Both the position numbers and the translations under genes were made by a program. Below the pieces are notes generated by a model. That model searched no databases. It saw only the letters and a program-made list of their open reading frames with translations, and was not told where the DNA came from. A stretch of 41,299 bases of DNA from Blastococcus saxobsidens (lineage in GTDB: Bacteria; Actinomycetota; Actinomycetes; Mycobacteriales; Geodermatophilaceae), in the NCBI RefSeq assembly GCF_010682065.1, contig NZ_JAAGWG010000032.1:1-41299 (forward strand). The letters are read 5' to 3'. Shown piece after piece: positions 30,323 to 37,320 of this stretch. The stretch's first letter is position 1; every line of letters begins with the position of its first letter.

Positions 30323-30523
30323 TCAGGGACTGAGCGTCGTCCCGAAGCCGCCGCCGGCCAGCTTGGCCATGAGCTGCGTGCGGTCCAGCCCCACGGCGGC
30401 GAGCTCGTCCCCGTGCTGGTCGGTGTCGATCGCGTCGGGCAGGTCGCGCTCCACCTTGTCCGCGGTGTCGTTGTCGCCCTCCGTGCGCAGCACCCGCACG
30501 AGCTCCTGCTTGTCCAGCTTCAC
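30323..30523 (-). CDS. Small conserved-type hydrophilic protein
   Basis: A 66-residue protein: VKLDKQELVRVLRTEGDNDTADKVERDLP, then DTDQHGDELAAVGLDRTQLMAKL and a Gly-rich end. It resembles short actinobacterial proteins of unknown function with a KVERDLPD/DTDQH-type core, and is predicted to be helical. GGAGG six bases before the GTG at 30523 is an excellent ribosome binding site. It is too short for domain assignment. The upstream same-strand gene at 30594-30803 may be in the same operon (70 bp gap). Confidence 0.75.
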   Translation of the reverse strand: MKLDKQELVRVLRTEGDNDTADKVERDLPDAIDTDQHGDELAAVGLDRTQLMAKLAGGGFGTTLSP

Positions 30524-30593
30524 CTGGTTCCTCCATCCGTCGGTTCCCGGGAGTGTGCTGCCGGTCACACCGCCTCCGCAACGGGGGGCGGCC

Positions 30594-30803
30594 TCAACGA
30601 CGGGCCGCGCGCCGCAGCAGGACGGCCCCGACGACGGCCAGGACGACGGCGACGACCAGCTGGGCGACGCCGACGACGACCCGGTCGCCGGCGAACCAGG
30701 TCGGCGCCGAGACGAGCAGGACCGCGGCGATCCCGAGCACGAGCAGGCCGACCGGCCGTTCACGAGGGGCGGGCGGCGGCGGGGACGGCTCGGGAGCTGA
30801 CAT
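30594..30803 (-). CDS. Small two-helix membrane protein
   Basis: A 69-residue protein: Pro-rich cytoplasmic start (MSAPEPSPPPPAPRERP), two membrane helices (about 18-37 and 44-64), and a basic end RRAARR. GGTGGGGG lies just before the ATG at 30803. No family is recognised. It overlaps no other supported gene; it is divergent from the desaturase gene and upstream of the small hydrophilic protein gene. Confidence 0.6.
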   Translation of the reverse strand: MSAPEPSPPPPAPRERPVGLLVLGIAAVLLVSAPTWFAGDRVVVGVAQLVVAVVLAVVGAVLLRRAARR

Positions 30804-30933
30804 GCCCCCACCCTGCCAAACCCCGCTGCGCGCGCTCGGCTGCGGCAGGGGCGCGCGACCCGCGGAGGAGCGCGGACGGGGTCGCGTCGGCGTAGCGTGG
30901 GAGGACGCAGGTCGCGTCGACCCGGAGGTCCCC

Positions 30934-31884
30934 ATGCCCCAGACGTCCCCGCAGGCAGCCGTGCTGACCGAGCTGGAGCCGGTCGTCGCGGAGAACCTCG
31001 ACCGGCACATCAGGATGGCCAAGGAGTGGCATCCCCACGACTACGTCCCGTGGGACGAGGGCCGCAACTTCGCCTTCCTCGGCGGTGAGGACTGGTCCCC
31101 GGAGCAGTCCCGGCTGGACGCGACGGCCAAGGCCGCGATGTTCGTCAACCTGCTGACCGAGGACAACCTGCCCAGCTACCACCGCGAGATCGCCACCCGA
31201 TTCGGCCGGGACGGCGCGTGGGGGCAGTGGGTGGGCCGCTGGACGGCGGAGGAGGGCCGGCACGGCGTGGCGCTGCGCGACTACCTCGTCGTCACCCGGG
31301 GCGTCGACCCGGTCGAGCTGGAGCGGGCCCGGATGGACTACATGACCACCGGCTACGACTCCGGCGACAAGAGCCCGCTGGAGGCCGTCGCGTACGTCTC
31401 CTTCCAGGAGCTGGCCACCCGGGTCTCGCACCGCAACACCGGCAGGGCCACCGGCGACCCGATCGCGGACAAGCTGCTCGCCCGCATCGCCACCGACGAG
31501 AACCTGCACATGATCTTCTACCGCAACCTCGTCACCGCGGCGTTCGACATCGACCCCGACGAGACCATGCGGGCCGTCGCCACCGAGGTCATGAACTTCG
31601 AGATGCCCGGCGCGAACATGGCCGACTTCCGGAGGAACTCGACGATCATCGCCAAGGCCGGGATCTACGACCTGCGGCTGCACCACGACGAGGTCGTCGC
31701 GCCCATCCTGCGCACTTGGAAGGTCTTCGACAGGAGCGACTTCGGCCCCGCGGGCGAGCAGGCCCGCGAGCAGCTGGCCGAGTTCCTGACCGGTCTCGAC
31801 GCGCAGGCCACGAAGTTCGTGGAGAGCCGCGAGCGCATGCGGGCCCGGATGGCGGCGAAGGGCGAGGTCGCCGTCCAGGTCTGA
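30934..31884 (+). CDS. Acyl-ACP desaturase (soluble di-iron, DesA-like)
   Basis: A 316-residue soluble di-iron desaturase related to plant stearoyl-ACP desaturase and mycobacterial DesA proteins, introducing a double bond into acyl-ACP. Iron ligands are visible: Glu76 with His83 nearby (LLTEDNLPSYH), TAEEGRHG with Glu106, Glu107 and His110, and later ATDENLHM (Asp-Glu-x-x-His). GGAGG before the ATG at 30934 fixes the start; the frame is open upstream to 30553. TAGCGT at 30893-30898 is a plausible -10 box. Stands alone; only 7 bp separate its stop from that of the convergent GNAT gene. Confidence 0.94.
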   Translation: MPQTSPQAAVLTELEPVVAENLDRHIRMAKEWHPHDYVPWDEGRNFAFLGGEDWSPEQSRLDATAKAAMFVNLLTEDNLPSYHREIATRFGRDGAWGQWVGRWTAEEGRHGVALRDYLVVTRGVDPVELERARMDYMTTGYDSGDKSPLEAVAYVSFQELATRVSHRNTGRATGDPIADKLLARIATDENLHMIFYRNLVTAAFDIDPDETMRAVATEVMNFEMPGANMADFRRNSTIIAKAGIYDLRLHHDEVVAPILRTWKVFDRSDFGPAGEQAREQLAEFLTGLDAQATKFVESRERMRARMAAKGEVAVQV

Positions 31885-31891
31885 AGAGGGT

Positions 31892-32410
31892 TCAGAGCGG
31901 GCAGGCCATGACGATCTCGTCGCGGTCGTCGCCGGGCGCGACGCGGATGGCGCCGGGCAGCCGGCCGACCTCGCGGTAGCCCAGGCCCTTGTAGAACTCG
32001 TCGACGCCCGTGCCGCCGCGGGCGGTGAGGTGCAGGAACTCCCACCCGCGCTCCCGGGCGATCCGGTGCACCCCCTCCATCAGGACCCGGCCGAGGCCCT
32101 GGCCCTGGCGCGAGGGGTGCACCTGAACCCGCAGCACGGTCCCCCAGTGCCGGCGCAGCGGGCTCAGTGACCCGACGACGCTGGCGAACCCCGCCGTCCG
32201 GCCGTCCACCACGAGCTGGGCGAGCACGTCCCGGCCGGAGTGCACGCCCTCCAGCAGCTTGTCGAGCAGCGGGACGACGTCCTCACCCGTCACCGGGGGC
32301 ACGAAACCGACGGCCCCGCCGGCGTTGGTCACGTCGACCCAGCAGGCGAGGAGCTCCGCCCGGAGCCCTTCGTCGACGACGGTGACGGAACGGACGACAG
32401 CGGCGGGCAC
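31892..32410 (-). CDS. GNAT family N-acetyltransferase
   Basis: A 172-residue acetyltransferase. The acetyl-CoA loop is in VLRVQVHPSRQGQGLGRVLMEGV (Arg/Gln-Gly-x-Gly-Leu-Gly), followed by the ARERGWEFLHLTARGG strand and the C-terminal VDEFYKGLGYREVGRLPGA (GNAT motif B). Substrate unknown. GTG at 32410 is preferred; an in-frame ATG at 32473 would add 21 residues of low-complexity sequence and overlap the ArsR promoter. It is divergent from the ArsR gene. Confidence 0.88.
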   Translation of the reverse strand: MPAAVVRSVTVVDEGLRAELLACWVDVTNAGGAVGFVPPVTGEDVVPLLDKLLEGVHSGRDVLAQLVVDGRTAGFASVVGSLSPLRRHWGTVLRVQVHPSRQGQGLGRVLMEGVHRIARERGWEFLHLTARGGTGVDEFYKGLGYREVGRLPGAIRVAPGDDRDEIVMACPL

Positions 32411-32466
32411 GCGCCCATTCTCCGCCTCCCCACGCCCGGCCGACGCGGGGCCCCGGCTCGGGGGTC

Positions 32467-32496
32467 TTGTCATGCAAGCAGATGCTTGCCTATGGT
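32467..32496 (+). promoter_or_regulatory. ArsR-gene promoter with palindromic operator
   Basis: TTGTCA (32467-32472) and TATGGT (32491-32496) are separated by 18 bp; the start would fall at about 32503, exactly on the GTG. The spacer holds a near-perfect palindrome GCAAGCA-GA-TGCTTGC (32474-32489), well placed for an ArsR-type repressor to block polymerase. Confidence 0.65.
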
Positions 32497-32502
32497 GGCG
32501 GC

Positions 32503-32769
32503 GTGGGGGACGTGTTCAAGGCCCTCGCCGATCCGACCCGGCGGGCCATCCTCGACGAACTGCAGGAGCGGAGCGGCCAGACGCTGTTCGAGCTGATCTC
32601 CCGGCTGGTCTCCCGGCACGGGCTCACCTCGTCGCGGCAGGCCGTCTCCCAGCACCTGGAGGTCCTCGAGGCGGCCGGTCTGGTGCGGACGCGGCGCGAG
32701 GGCCGCTACAAGTTCCACGAGCTGGACACCGCCCCGCTGAGAGCCATCACCGACCGGTGGCGGCTGTGA
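32503..32769 (+). CDS. ArsR/SdpR-type winged-helix repressor
   Basis: An 88-residue regulator: FKALADPTRRAILDELQ, then TSSRQAVSQHLEVLEAAGLVRTRREGRYKFHEL, the standard ArsR fold. No metal-binding Cys pair is seen, which puts it with the metal-independent SdpR-like group often paired with VOC or SRPBCC proteins. GTG at 32503 is chosen because the promoter predicts transcription start there (leaderless); ATG at 32482 would lie inside the operator. The VOC gene follows after 32 bp. Confidence 0.9.
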   Translation: MGDVFKALADPTRRAILDELQERSGQTLFELISRLVSRHGLTSSRQAVSQHLEVLEAAGLVRTRREGRYKFHELDTAPLRAITDRWRL

Positions 32770-32801
32770 CACCGAGGTGCGAACCCCCCGAGGAGGGAAC
32801 C

Positions 32802-33188
32802 GTGCGGATCACCCTGACCAGCGTGTTCGTCGAGGACCAGGAGAAGGCGCTGCGCTTCTACACCGACGTGCTCGGGTTCGTGACGAAGAACGACGTCCCC
32901 ATGGGGCAGCACCGCTGGCTCACCGTCGTCTCGCCGGAGCAGCCCGACGGCGTCGAACTGGTGCTCGAGCCCGACGAGCACCCGGCGGCGAAGGCCTACA
33001 AGGCGGGGCTGGTCGCCGACGGCATCCCGTACAACTCGTTCTCGGTCGCCGACGTCCAGGCCGAGTACGACCGGCTCACCGCGCTGGGGGTCACGTTCAC
33101 CCAGCCGCCGACGGCCATGGGCCCGGTGACCACCGCCGTGCTGGACGACACCTGCGGCAACCTGCTGCAGATCGCCGCCATGAACTGA
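32802..33188 (+). CDS. VOC family protein (glyoxalase-like)
   Basis: A 128-residue vicinal-oxygen-chelate protein with two beta-alpha-beta-beta-beta units: ITLTSVFVEDQEKALRFYTDVLGF then VELVLEPDEHP, and FSVADVQAEYDRLTALGVTF then TAVLDDTCGNLLQIAAMN. Glu residues in ELVLEP and the last strand could bind metal. GAGGAGGGAACC precedes the GTG at 32802. With the ArsR gene it forms a two-gene unit, a frequent pairing in actinobacteria; its substrate is unknown, with glyoxalase, dioxygenase or antibiotic-binding roles all possible. Confidence 0.9.
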   Translation: MRITLTSVFVEDQEKALRFYTDVLGFVTKNDVPMGQHRWLTVVSPEQPDGVELVLEPDEHPAAKAYKAGLVADGIPYNSFSVADVQAEYDRLTALGVTFTQPPTAMGPVTTAVLDDTCGNLLQIAAMN

Positions 33189-33208
33189 CGCCCCCCGCGG
33201 CCGAACCC

Positions 33209-34741
33209 TCAGCCTTCCCGCGTCGGCGGCTTGCCCTCGGCCCGGGCCTCCTCCGCCTGCGCCCGGTCGTAGGCGCACGCGTCGGCGACGTCGTCCACCG
33301 GTGCCGGTGCGGGCTCCGGCGCCGGTCCGCCCACCTGATCGGTCGGTGGGGCCTCCCCGGTGGACGGATCGGCGGTCTCGGCCGGCGGGGGGTCGAGCGC
33401 GTCCTGCACGAGCCGCCGGATCTGGTCGAAGTCCGGATAGGCCGGGTCGATGACGGTGTCGTCGAAGACGACGCTGCGGATCTCGGTGTCCTTGACCAGG
33501 AACGCCAGGTCGACGAAGTCGTCGAGCACCGACCGGGGGATGTCGGTGCTGACGATGTCCTCCGTCGTGCGGGCGAGCTCCTGATAGCGCTGCAGCAGCG
33601 TGACCGGGTCGGCGGCGTCGACGATCGCCTCGATCGTGCACCGCTGCCGGTCCATCCGGTCGTAGTCGGTCAGCCCGTAGCGGCCGCGGGCGAAGGCCAG
33701 CGCGGTGGCGCCGTCCATCTCCCGGTTCGGCCCCGGCGCGATGTAGGCGTCGGGGAGCTGGCGGGTGCCCGGGATGCCGTTGATCGGCACGTAGTAGTTC
33801 ACGTTGACGGTGATGCCGCCCAGGGCGTCCACGAGCCGGCTGAAGCCCTCGAGGTTGACCAGCACGTAGTAGTCGAGGCGCAGCCCCAGCGCCTCGCCGA
33901 CACCGAGCTTGAGGAAGTCCGCACCCGGGTCGTCCGTCGGCCCGAGGACGTCGGGGTGGGCGGCCGGGCCGTTGCGGTAGACGGCGTTGAGCAGGCTCTC
34001 GCTCTCGCTGCCCGCGTCGAAGCCGTCGGGGTACAGGTCGCCCAGCGGGGAGTCCGCCGGGAACGGCAGCTCCTCGAGGTTGCGGGGCAGGCTGAACAGC
34101 ACCGTGTCGCCGGTCTCGGTGTCGGAGCTGGCCACGATCACGGTGTCGGTGCGCACGCCCTCGCGCCCCTCGCCGCCGTCGCCACCGAGCAGCAGCACGT
34201 TCACCCGCTCGCGGTTGCCGAACAGGTCCGGGGTGTCGGGCACCGTCGCCGACTGGCGGTCGTCGGCGAAGACGCCGTCGATGAGGTCGCGGGAGGTGAG
34301 GACGACGTGCCCGGCCAGCGCGGCCGGAACGGCGATGCCGGCCACGAGCAGCGCGACGACGACCGCACCGACCACGTGCCGACCGCGCGGGATCCCGCGC
34401 GGGACCAGCATCCGGTAGCCGGTGACCACGACGACCACCCACAGCAGGGCGAGCACGGCGATCCCGGCCGTGGCGCCCAGCAGGACGTCGGTGTCGACCG
34501 CGGCCCGCGCGGCCAGCCGCTGGCCGGCGGTGGCCAGCCAGACGGCGCCGGCCACGAGGAGCAGGAAGACGGCGAGCACGACGGCGCCCAGCCGCCGGCG
34601 ACCGGCCGCGAGGTAGCCCGTGCCCGGCACGAGCGCGCCGAGGACGGTCCAGCCCAGCGCCGAACCGAAGCTGCGGGAGCGCCCGCGGGCGGTGTCCCGG
34701 TCCTGCCCGCCCGGCGACGGCGGTGCCGTTCCGGCGGTCAT
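33209..34741 (-). CDS. LytR-CpsA-Psr (LCP) family protein
   Basis: A 510-residue membrane-anchored protein. The N-terminal 130 residues hold about four membrane segments; the LCP domain runs from about 155 to 370 (VNVLLLGGDGGEGREGVRTDTVIVAS, ETGDTVLFSLPRNLEE, LVNLEGFSRLVDALGGI, FARGRYGLTDYDRMDRQR with the substrate Arg/Asp residues); the tail of about 110 residues is acidic and Pro-rich and ends without a LytR_C domain. LCP enzymes transfer polyprenyl-linked polymers such as arabinogalactan or teichoic-type glycans to peptidoglycan. ATG at 34741 has a good GAGGTGG site; 34783 is an upstream in-frame ATG. It is divergent from xth. Confidence 0.92.
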   Translation of the reverse strand: MTAGTAPPSPGGQDRDTARGRSRSFGSALGWTVLGALVPGTGYLAAGRRRLGAVVLAVFLLLVAGAVWLATAGQRLAARAAVDTDVLLGATAGIAVLALLWVVVVVTGYRMLVPRGIPRGRHVVGAVVVALLVAGIAVPAALAGHVVLTSRDLIDGVFADDRQSATVPDTPDLFGNRERVNVLLLGGDGGEGREGVRTDTVIVASSDTETGDTVLFSLPRNLEELPFPADSPLGDLYPDGFDAGSESESLLNAVYRNGPAAHPDVLGPTDDPGADFLKLGVGEALGLRLDYYVLVNLEGFSRLVDALGGITVNVNYYVPINGIPGTRQLPDAYIAPGPNREMDGATALAFARGRYGLTDYDRMDRQRCTIEAIVDAADPVTLLQRYQELARTTEDIVSTDIPRSVLDDFVDLAFLVKDTEIRSVVFDDTVIDPAYPDFDQIRRLVQDALDPPPAETADPSTGEAPPTDQVGGPAPEPAPAPVDDVADACAYDRAQAEEARAEGKPPTREG

Positions 34742-34876
34742 CCCGCCACCTCTCGCCGCCGGCCCATGCCGCCATGATCGCACCGTGCGAGCAGGTGGGG
34801 GGACGGACGGCGTCCTGCGGGGCAGGGACCGCCCGATCCGGCGACACGGCTCCCCGGAGCCGTCGGACCCCCGCCG

Positions 34877-34882
34877 TAAGCT
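34877..34882 (+). promoter_or_regulatory. -10 element of a probably leaderless xth transcript
   Basis: TAAGCT at 34877-34882 fits TAnnnT and ends eight bases before the GTG at 34891. No ribosome binding site is visible, so leaderless initiation is likely. Confidence 0.45.
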
Positions 34883-34890
34883 GCGACCCC

Positions 34891-35694
34891 GTGCGCCTGG
34901 CCACCTGGAACGTGAACTCCATCCGTACCCGCGCCGACCGGGTGGCGGCCTTCCTCCAGCGGCACGACGTCGACGTGCTGGCCCTGCAGGAGACCAAGTG
35001 CCGCGACGACCAGTTCCCCGAGATGGTGTTCAGCGCCCTGGGCTACGAGGTCGCGCACGTCGGCCACTCGCAGTGGAACGGGGTGGCGGTCCTGTCCCGC
35101 GTCGGGCTGGACGACGTGCAGGTCGGCTTCCCCGGCATGCCGTCGTGGTCGGCGAAGGAGGGGCAGGAGCCGGCGCCCGAGGCCCGTGCGCTGGGCGCCA
35201 CCTGCGCCGGCGTCCGGGTGTGGAGCCTCTACGTGCCCAACGGCCGCACGCTGGCCGACCCGCACCTGCAGTACAAGCTCGAGTGGCTGTCGGCGCTGCG
35301 GTCCAGTGCGGCCGGCTGGCTGGCCGACGACCCGTCGACGCCGGTGGCGCTCGTCGGCGACTGGAACATCGCGCCCCAGGACGACGACGTGTGGGACATG
35401 TCGGTGTTCGCCCACTCCACGCACGTGTCCGACCCCGAGCGGGCCGCCTTCCGCTCCGTCGTGGACGCGGGCTTCGCCGACGTCGTCCGGCCGCACGCGC
35501 CCGGCCCCGGCGTCTACACCTACTGGGACTACACCCAGCTCCGCTTCCCCCGCCGCGAGGGCATGCGCATCGACTTCGTGCTCGGCTCGTCGGCGTTCGC
35601 CGGCCGGGTGACAAATGCCCTGATAGATCGTGAGGAGCGCAAGGGGAAGGGCGCCAGCGACCACGCCCCGGTCGTGGTGGAACTGGCCGACTAG
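34891..35694 (+). CDS. xth: Exodeoxyribonuclease III
   Basis: A 267-residue member of the ExoIII/AP-endonuclease family in base-excision repair. Motifs: TWNVNSIRTR near residues 5-14, LALQETKCRD (catalytic Glu), SLYVPNGR (Tyr), LVGDWNIAPQDDD (Asp, Asn), TYWDYTQLRFPRREGMRIDFVL and GASDHAPVVVEL (catalytic Asp-His). The GTG at 34891 begins the family sequence. The last 30 codons contain an AT-richer stretch (35611-35640, with ACA, AAT and ATA codons unlike the rest), and its stop overlaps that of the integrase by 3 bases, suggesting that the 3' end is the integration site of the neighbouring element. Confidence 0.95.
   Translation: MRLATWNVNSIRTRADRVAAFLQRHDVDVLALQETKCRDDQFPEMVFSALGYEVAHVGHSQWNGVAVLSRVGLDDVQVGFPGMPSWSAKEGQEPAPEARALGATCAGVRVWSLYVPNGRTLADPHLQYKLEWLSALRSSAAGWLADDPSTPVALVGDWNIAPQDDDVWDMSVFAHSTHVSDPERAAFRSVVDAGFADVVRPHAPGPGVYTYWDYTQLRFPRREGMRIDFVLGSSAFAGRVTNALIDREERKGKGASDHAPVVVELAD
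35605..35694. other. Candidate attachment site in the 3' end of xth
   Basis: The integrase gene ends exactly at the xth stop codon, the usual place for an att site. Within 35611-35640 the base composition drops and codons rare in the window appear (ACA AAT, ATA, CGT), although the protein sequence stays family-like. This is what one expects if the element supplies a replacement 3' end of xth. No second copy is found in the window, so the other boundary would lie to the right of 41299 or the site is elsewhere. Confidence 0.35.
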
Positions 35695-36812
35695 CGAACC
35701 GCCGGTGCGTCTCGGGGCACATTAGGGGCACAGGCAGCATTGGCCGTTGCCCACGCCGAATCGATGGCGCTCCGCGTCCGGTCGTCCGAGCCCGGCATCA
35801 GGTGGCCGTAGGTGCTCAGGACCAACGAGGCGTCCTCGTGCCCCAGCCGCTCGGCAATCGCCACGACCGACTCGCCGGCGGCCAGCAGGACGCTGGCGTA
35901 GTGGTGCCTCAGGTCGTGGCTCGTGGTCCCCTCGGGAAGTCCCGCCTTCGTTGCCGCTCGGCCGAGCAGGTCGTACCCGTAGTAGACGTGCCCGAGCGGG
36001 CTTCCCATCCTCGTGGTGAAGATCGTCCCGTCGTCACCTGCACGGTAGGCGGCAAGGTGGGCCGCGAGCGCATCGAGCACGACGTGGGGAGCCGGGATCG
36101 TTCGCTTCGATCGCGGCGTCTTGGGCTCGCTCCGCTCCCCCTTCGATCCCACGGTGAACTGCCACTCGATCCGCACCGTCCGGCGCAGGAAGTCGACGTT
36201 CTCCACCCGCAGCGCCAGCAGTTCGCCGATACGCAGGCCAAGCCCCGCCTGTACGACGACCATGGCCCGGTACCGCCCGGGCAGCGCCGCCGCAAGCGCC
36301 GCGACCTGCTCCACTGTGAGCGGCACGACCCGCTCCTTCTCGTGGCGGGGAAGCTGTACCCGGACGACCGGGGAGGACGCCACGAGTCGGTCGAGCACCG
36401 CCGCCGCGTAGACGCTCCGCAGCAGCCCGACCGTCTGTCGGAGCGTGGTCGGGGCCAGCACCTTGCCCCGGTCGGTGGCCCACGCCTGGACCTCCGACGG
36501 GCGCACGTCTGCGAGCCTCCGGCCGCCGAGCCTCGTCCCAGCGATGTGCAGCCGGACCATCATCTCGGTCCGCCTGGCCGTCGTCGGACGGTGTGGACGG
36601 CTCTCGGCCCACCGCTGGGCGTATTCGGCGACCGTGATCCTCGACGGTTCGATGTAGGTGCCGCGCAACTTGTCCGCCTCCACGGTCGCGGCGTACCGGT
36701 CGGCGTCGCCCTTCTTTGGGAACGACTTCTTGCGCTGTCTGCCCTGGTCGTCCCGCCACCGCGCTTGGTAGGTCGTCCGCCCGTCGCGGATCCGCTTCTC
36801 GACGCTCGCCAT
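35691..36812 (-). CDS. Tyrosine-type site-specific integrase
   Basis: A 373-residue tyrosine recombinase of the phage/ICE integrase type. An N-terminal AP2-like arm-binding region (ASVEKRIRDGRTTYQARWRDD) is followed by a SAM-like core-binding domain (about 65-150) and the catalytic domain. Catalytic residues: Arg in GLGLRIGELLALR, His299 and Arg302 in SHDLRHHYAS, His325 in RLGHEDASL, and Tyr335 in STYGHLMPG. GGAGGAAG precedes the ATG at 36812 with five bases spacing. The frame is open to 37352, but that part is Pro/Arg-rich and lies across the xis gene. Its 3' end abuts xth; with xis and the relaxase it defines a mobile element. Confidence 0.94.
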   Translation of the reverse strand: MASVEKRIRDGRTTYQARWRDDQGRQRKKSFPKKGDADRYAATVEADKLRGTYIEPSRITVAEYAQRWAESRPHRPTTARRTEMMVRLHIAGTRLGGRRLADVRPSEVQAWATDRGKVLAPTTLRQTVGLLRSVYAAAVLDRLVASSPVVRVQLPRHEKERVVPLTVEQVAALAAALPGRYRAMVVVQAGLGLRIGELLALRVENVDFLRRTVRIEWQFTVGSKGERSEPKTPRSKRTIPAPHVVLDALAAHLAAYRAGDDGTIFTTRMGSPLGHVYYGYDLLGRAATKAGLPEGTTSHDLRHHYASVLLAAGESVVAIAERLGHEDASLVLSTYGHLMPGSDDRTRSAIDSAWATANAACAPNVPRDAPAVR

Positions 36813-36906
36813 GACTTCCTCCTCCAAGTCCCTCGACGCGGGCCGGCTGCCATTTTTTTGGGACGAAACAGCTCGGACCGCAGCATGCCCGAGGAGTCTG
36901 ACGAGG
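36813..36906. other. Short region between integrase and excisionase genes with A7 tract
   Basis: On the minus strand the sequence CCCAAAAAAATGG (36853-36865) lies 40 bp before the integrase start. No gene or strong hairpin was seen; the tract may lie in the integrase promoter or regulate read-through from xis. Confidence 0.25.
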
Positions 36907-37158
36907 TCAGAGCTGACGAGCGGACTGCGGCCCTTCCCACTGCCCGCTCCCGACGGCGCCTCGGTTGCCCAGCTGGGCGTCGATCCAGCTGTGCAGGTCG
37001 TCGGAGCGGTAGAGGACGCGGCGGCCGAGGCGGAAGCTGCGCGGACCGGTGCCCAGGTGGCGCCAGTACCGAAGGGTGGCCACCGGAGCGCGGAGCAGCT
37101 CGGCGGCCTCGGTGATGGTGAGCAGTTCGGGCTCGCGGCGGGCGGAATCGTCGGACAT
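36907..37158 (-). CDS. Excisionase-like HTH protein (AlpA/MerR-type)
   Basis: An 83-residue protein with one helix-turn-helix/winged helix of the excisionase type: LLTITEAAELLRAPVATLRYWRHLG, then GPRSFRLGRRVLYRSDDLHSWI. Such proteins act with the neighbouring integrase to direct excision or regulate element genes. GGAG lies before the ATG at 37158. It sits between relaxase and integrase, all on the minus strand. The C-terminal 20 residues are low-complexity. Confidence 0.88.
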   Translation of the reverse strand: MSDDSARREPELLTITEAAELLRAPVATLRYWRHLGTGPRSFRLGRRVLYRSDDLHSWIDAQLGNRGAVGSGQWEGPQSARQL

Positions 37159-37196
37159 CGCTGGCTCCGGTGGGCTCGGGTGGGATGTGCTCCGTC

Positions 37197-37265
37197 ACTG
37201 GAGAAGGCGCCATTTGGGGGCGATTGGTGACAGCCGACCACCGATGACTTCCGAAATTCTCCAGT
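37197..37265. repeat. 9-bp inverted repeats flanking the xis upstream region
   Basis: ACTGGAGAA at 37197-37205 and TTCTCCAGT at 37257-37265 are perfect inverted copies with a 51-bp gap, upstream of xis and downstream of the relaxase gene. They may be binding sites for Xis, an integrase arm or an element regulator. Confidence 0.45.
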
Positions 37266-37320
37266 TCTCCTCCTGTTGCTGGCGTCCGGGCCCGCGGCCG
37301 GCCGGTGGAGGCGGCCCTGC

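Noticed and set aside
32467..32502. ATG at 32473 or 32482 as ArsR or GNAT start
   Set aside because: These lie within the promoter/operator; family sequence of both proteins begins further in, and GTG 32503 and GTG 32410 fit better.
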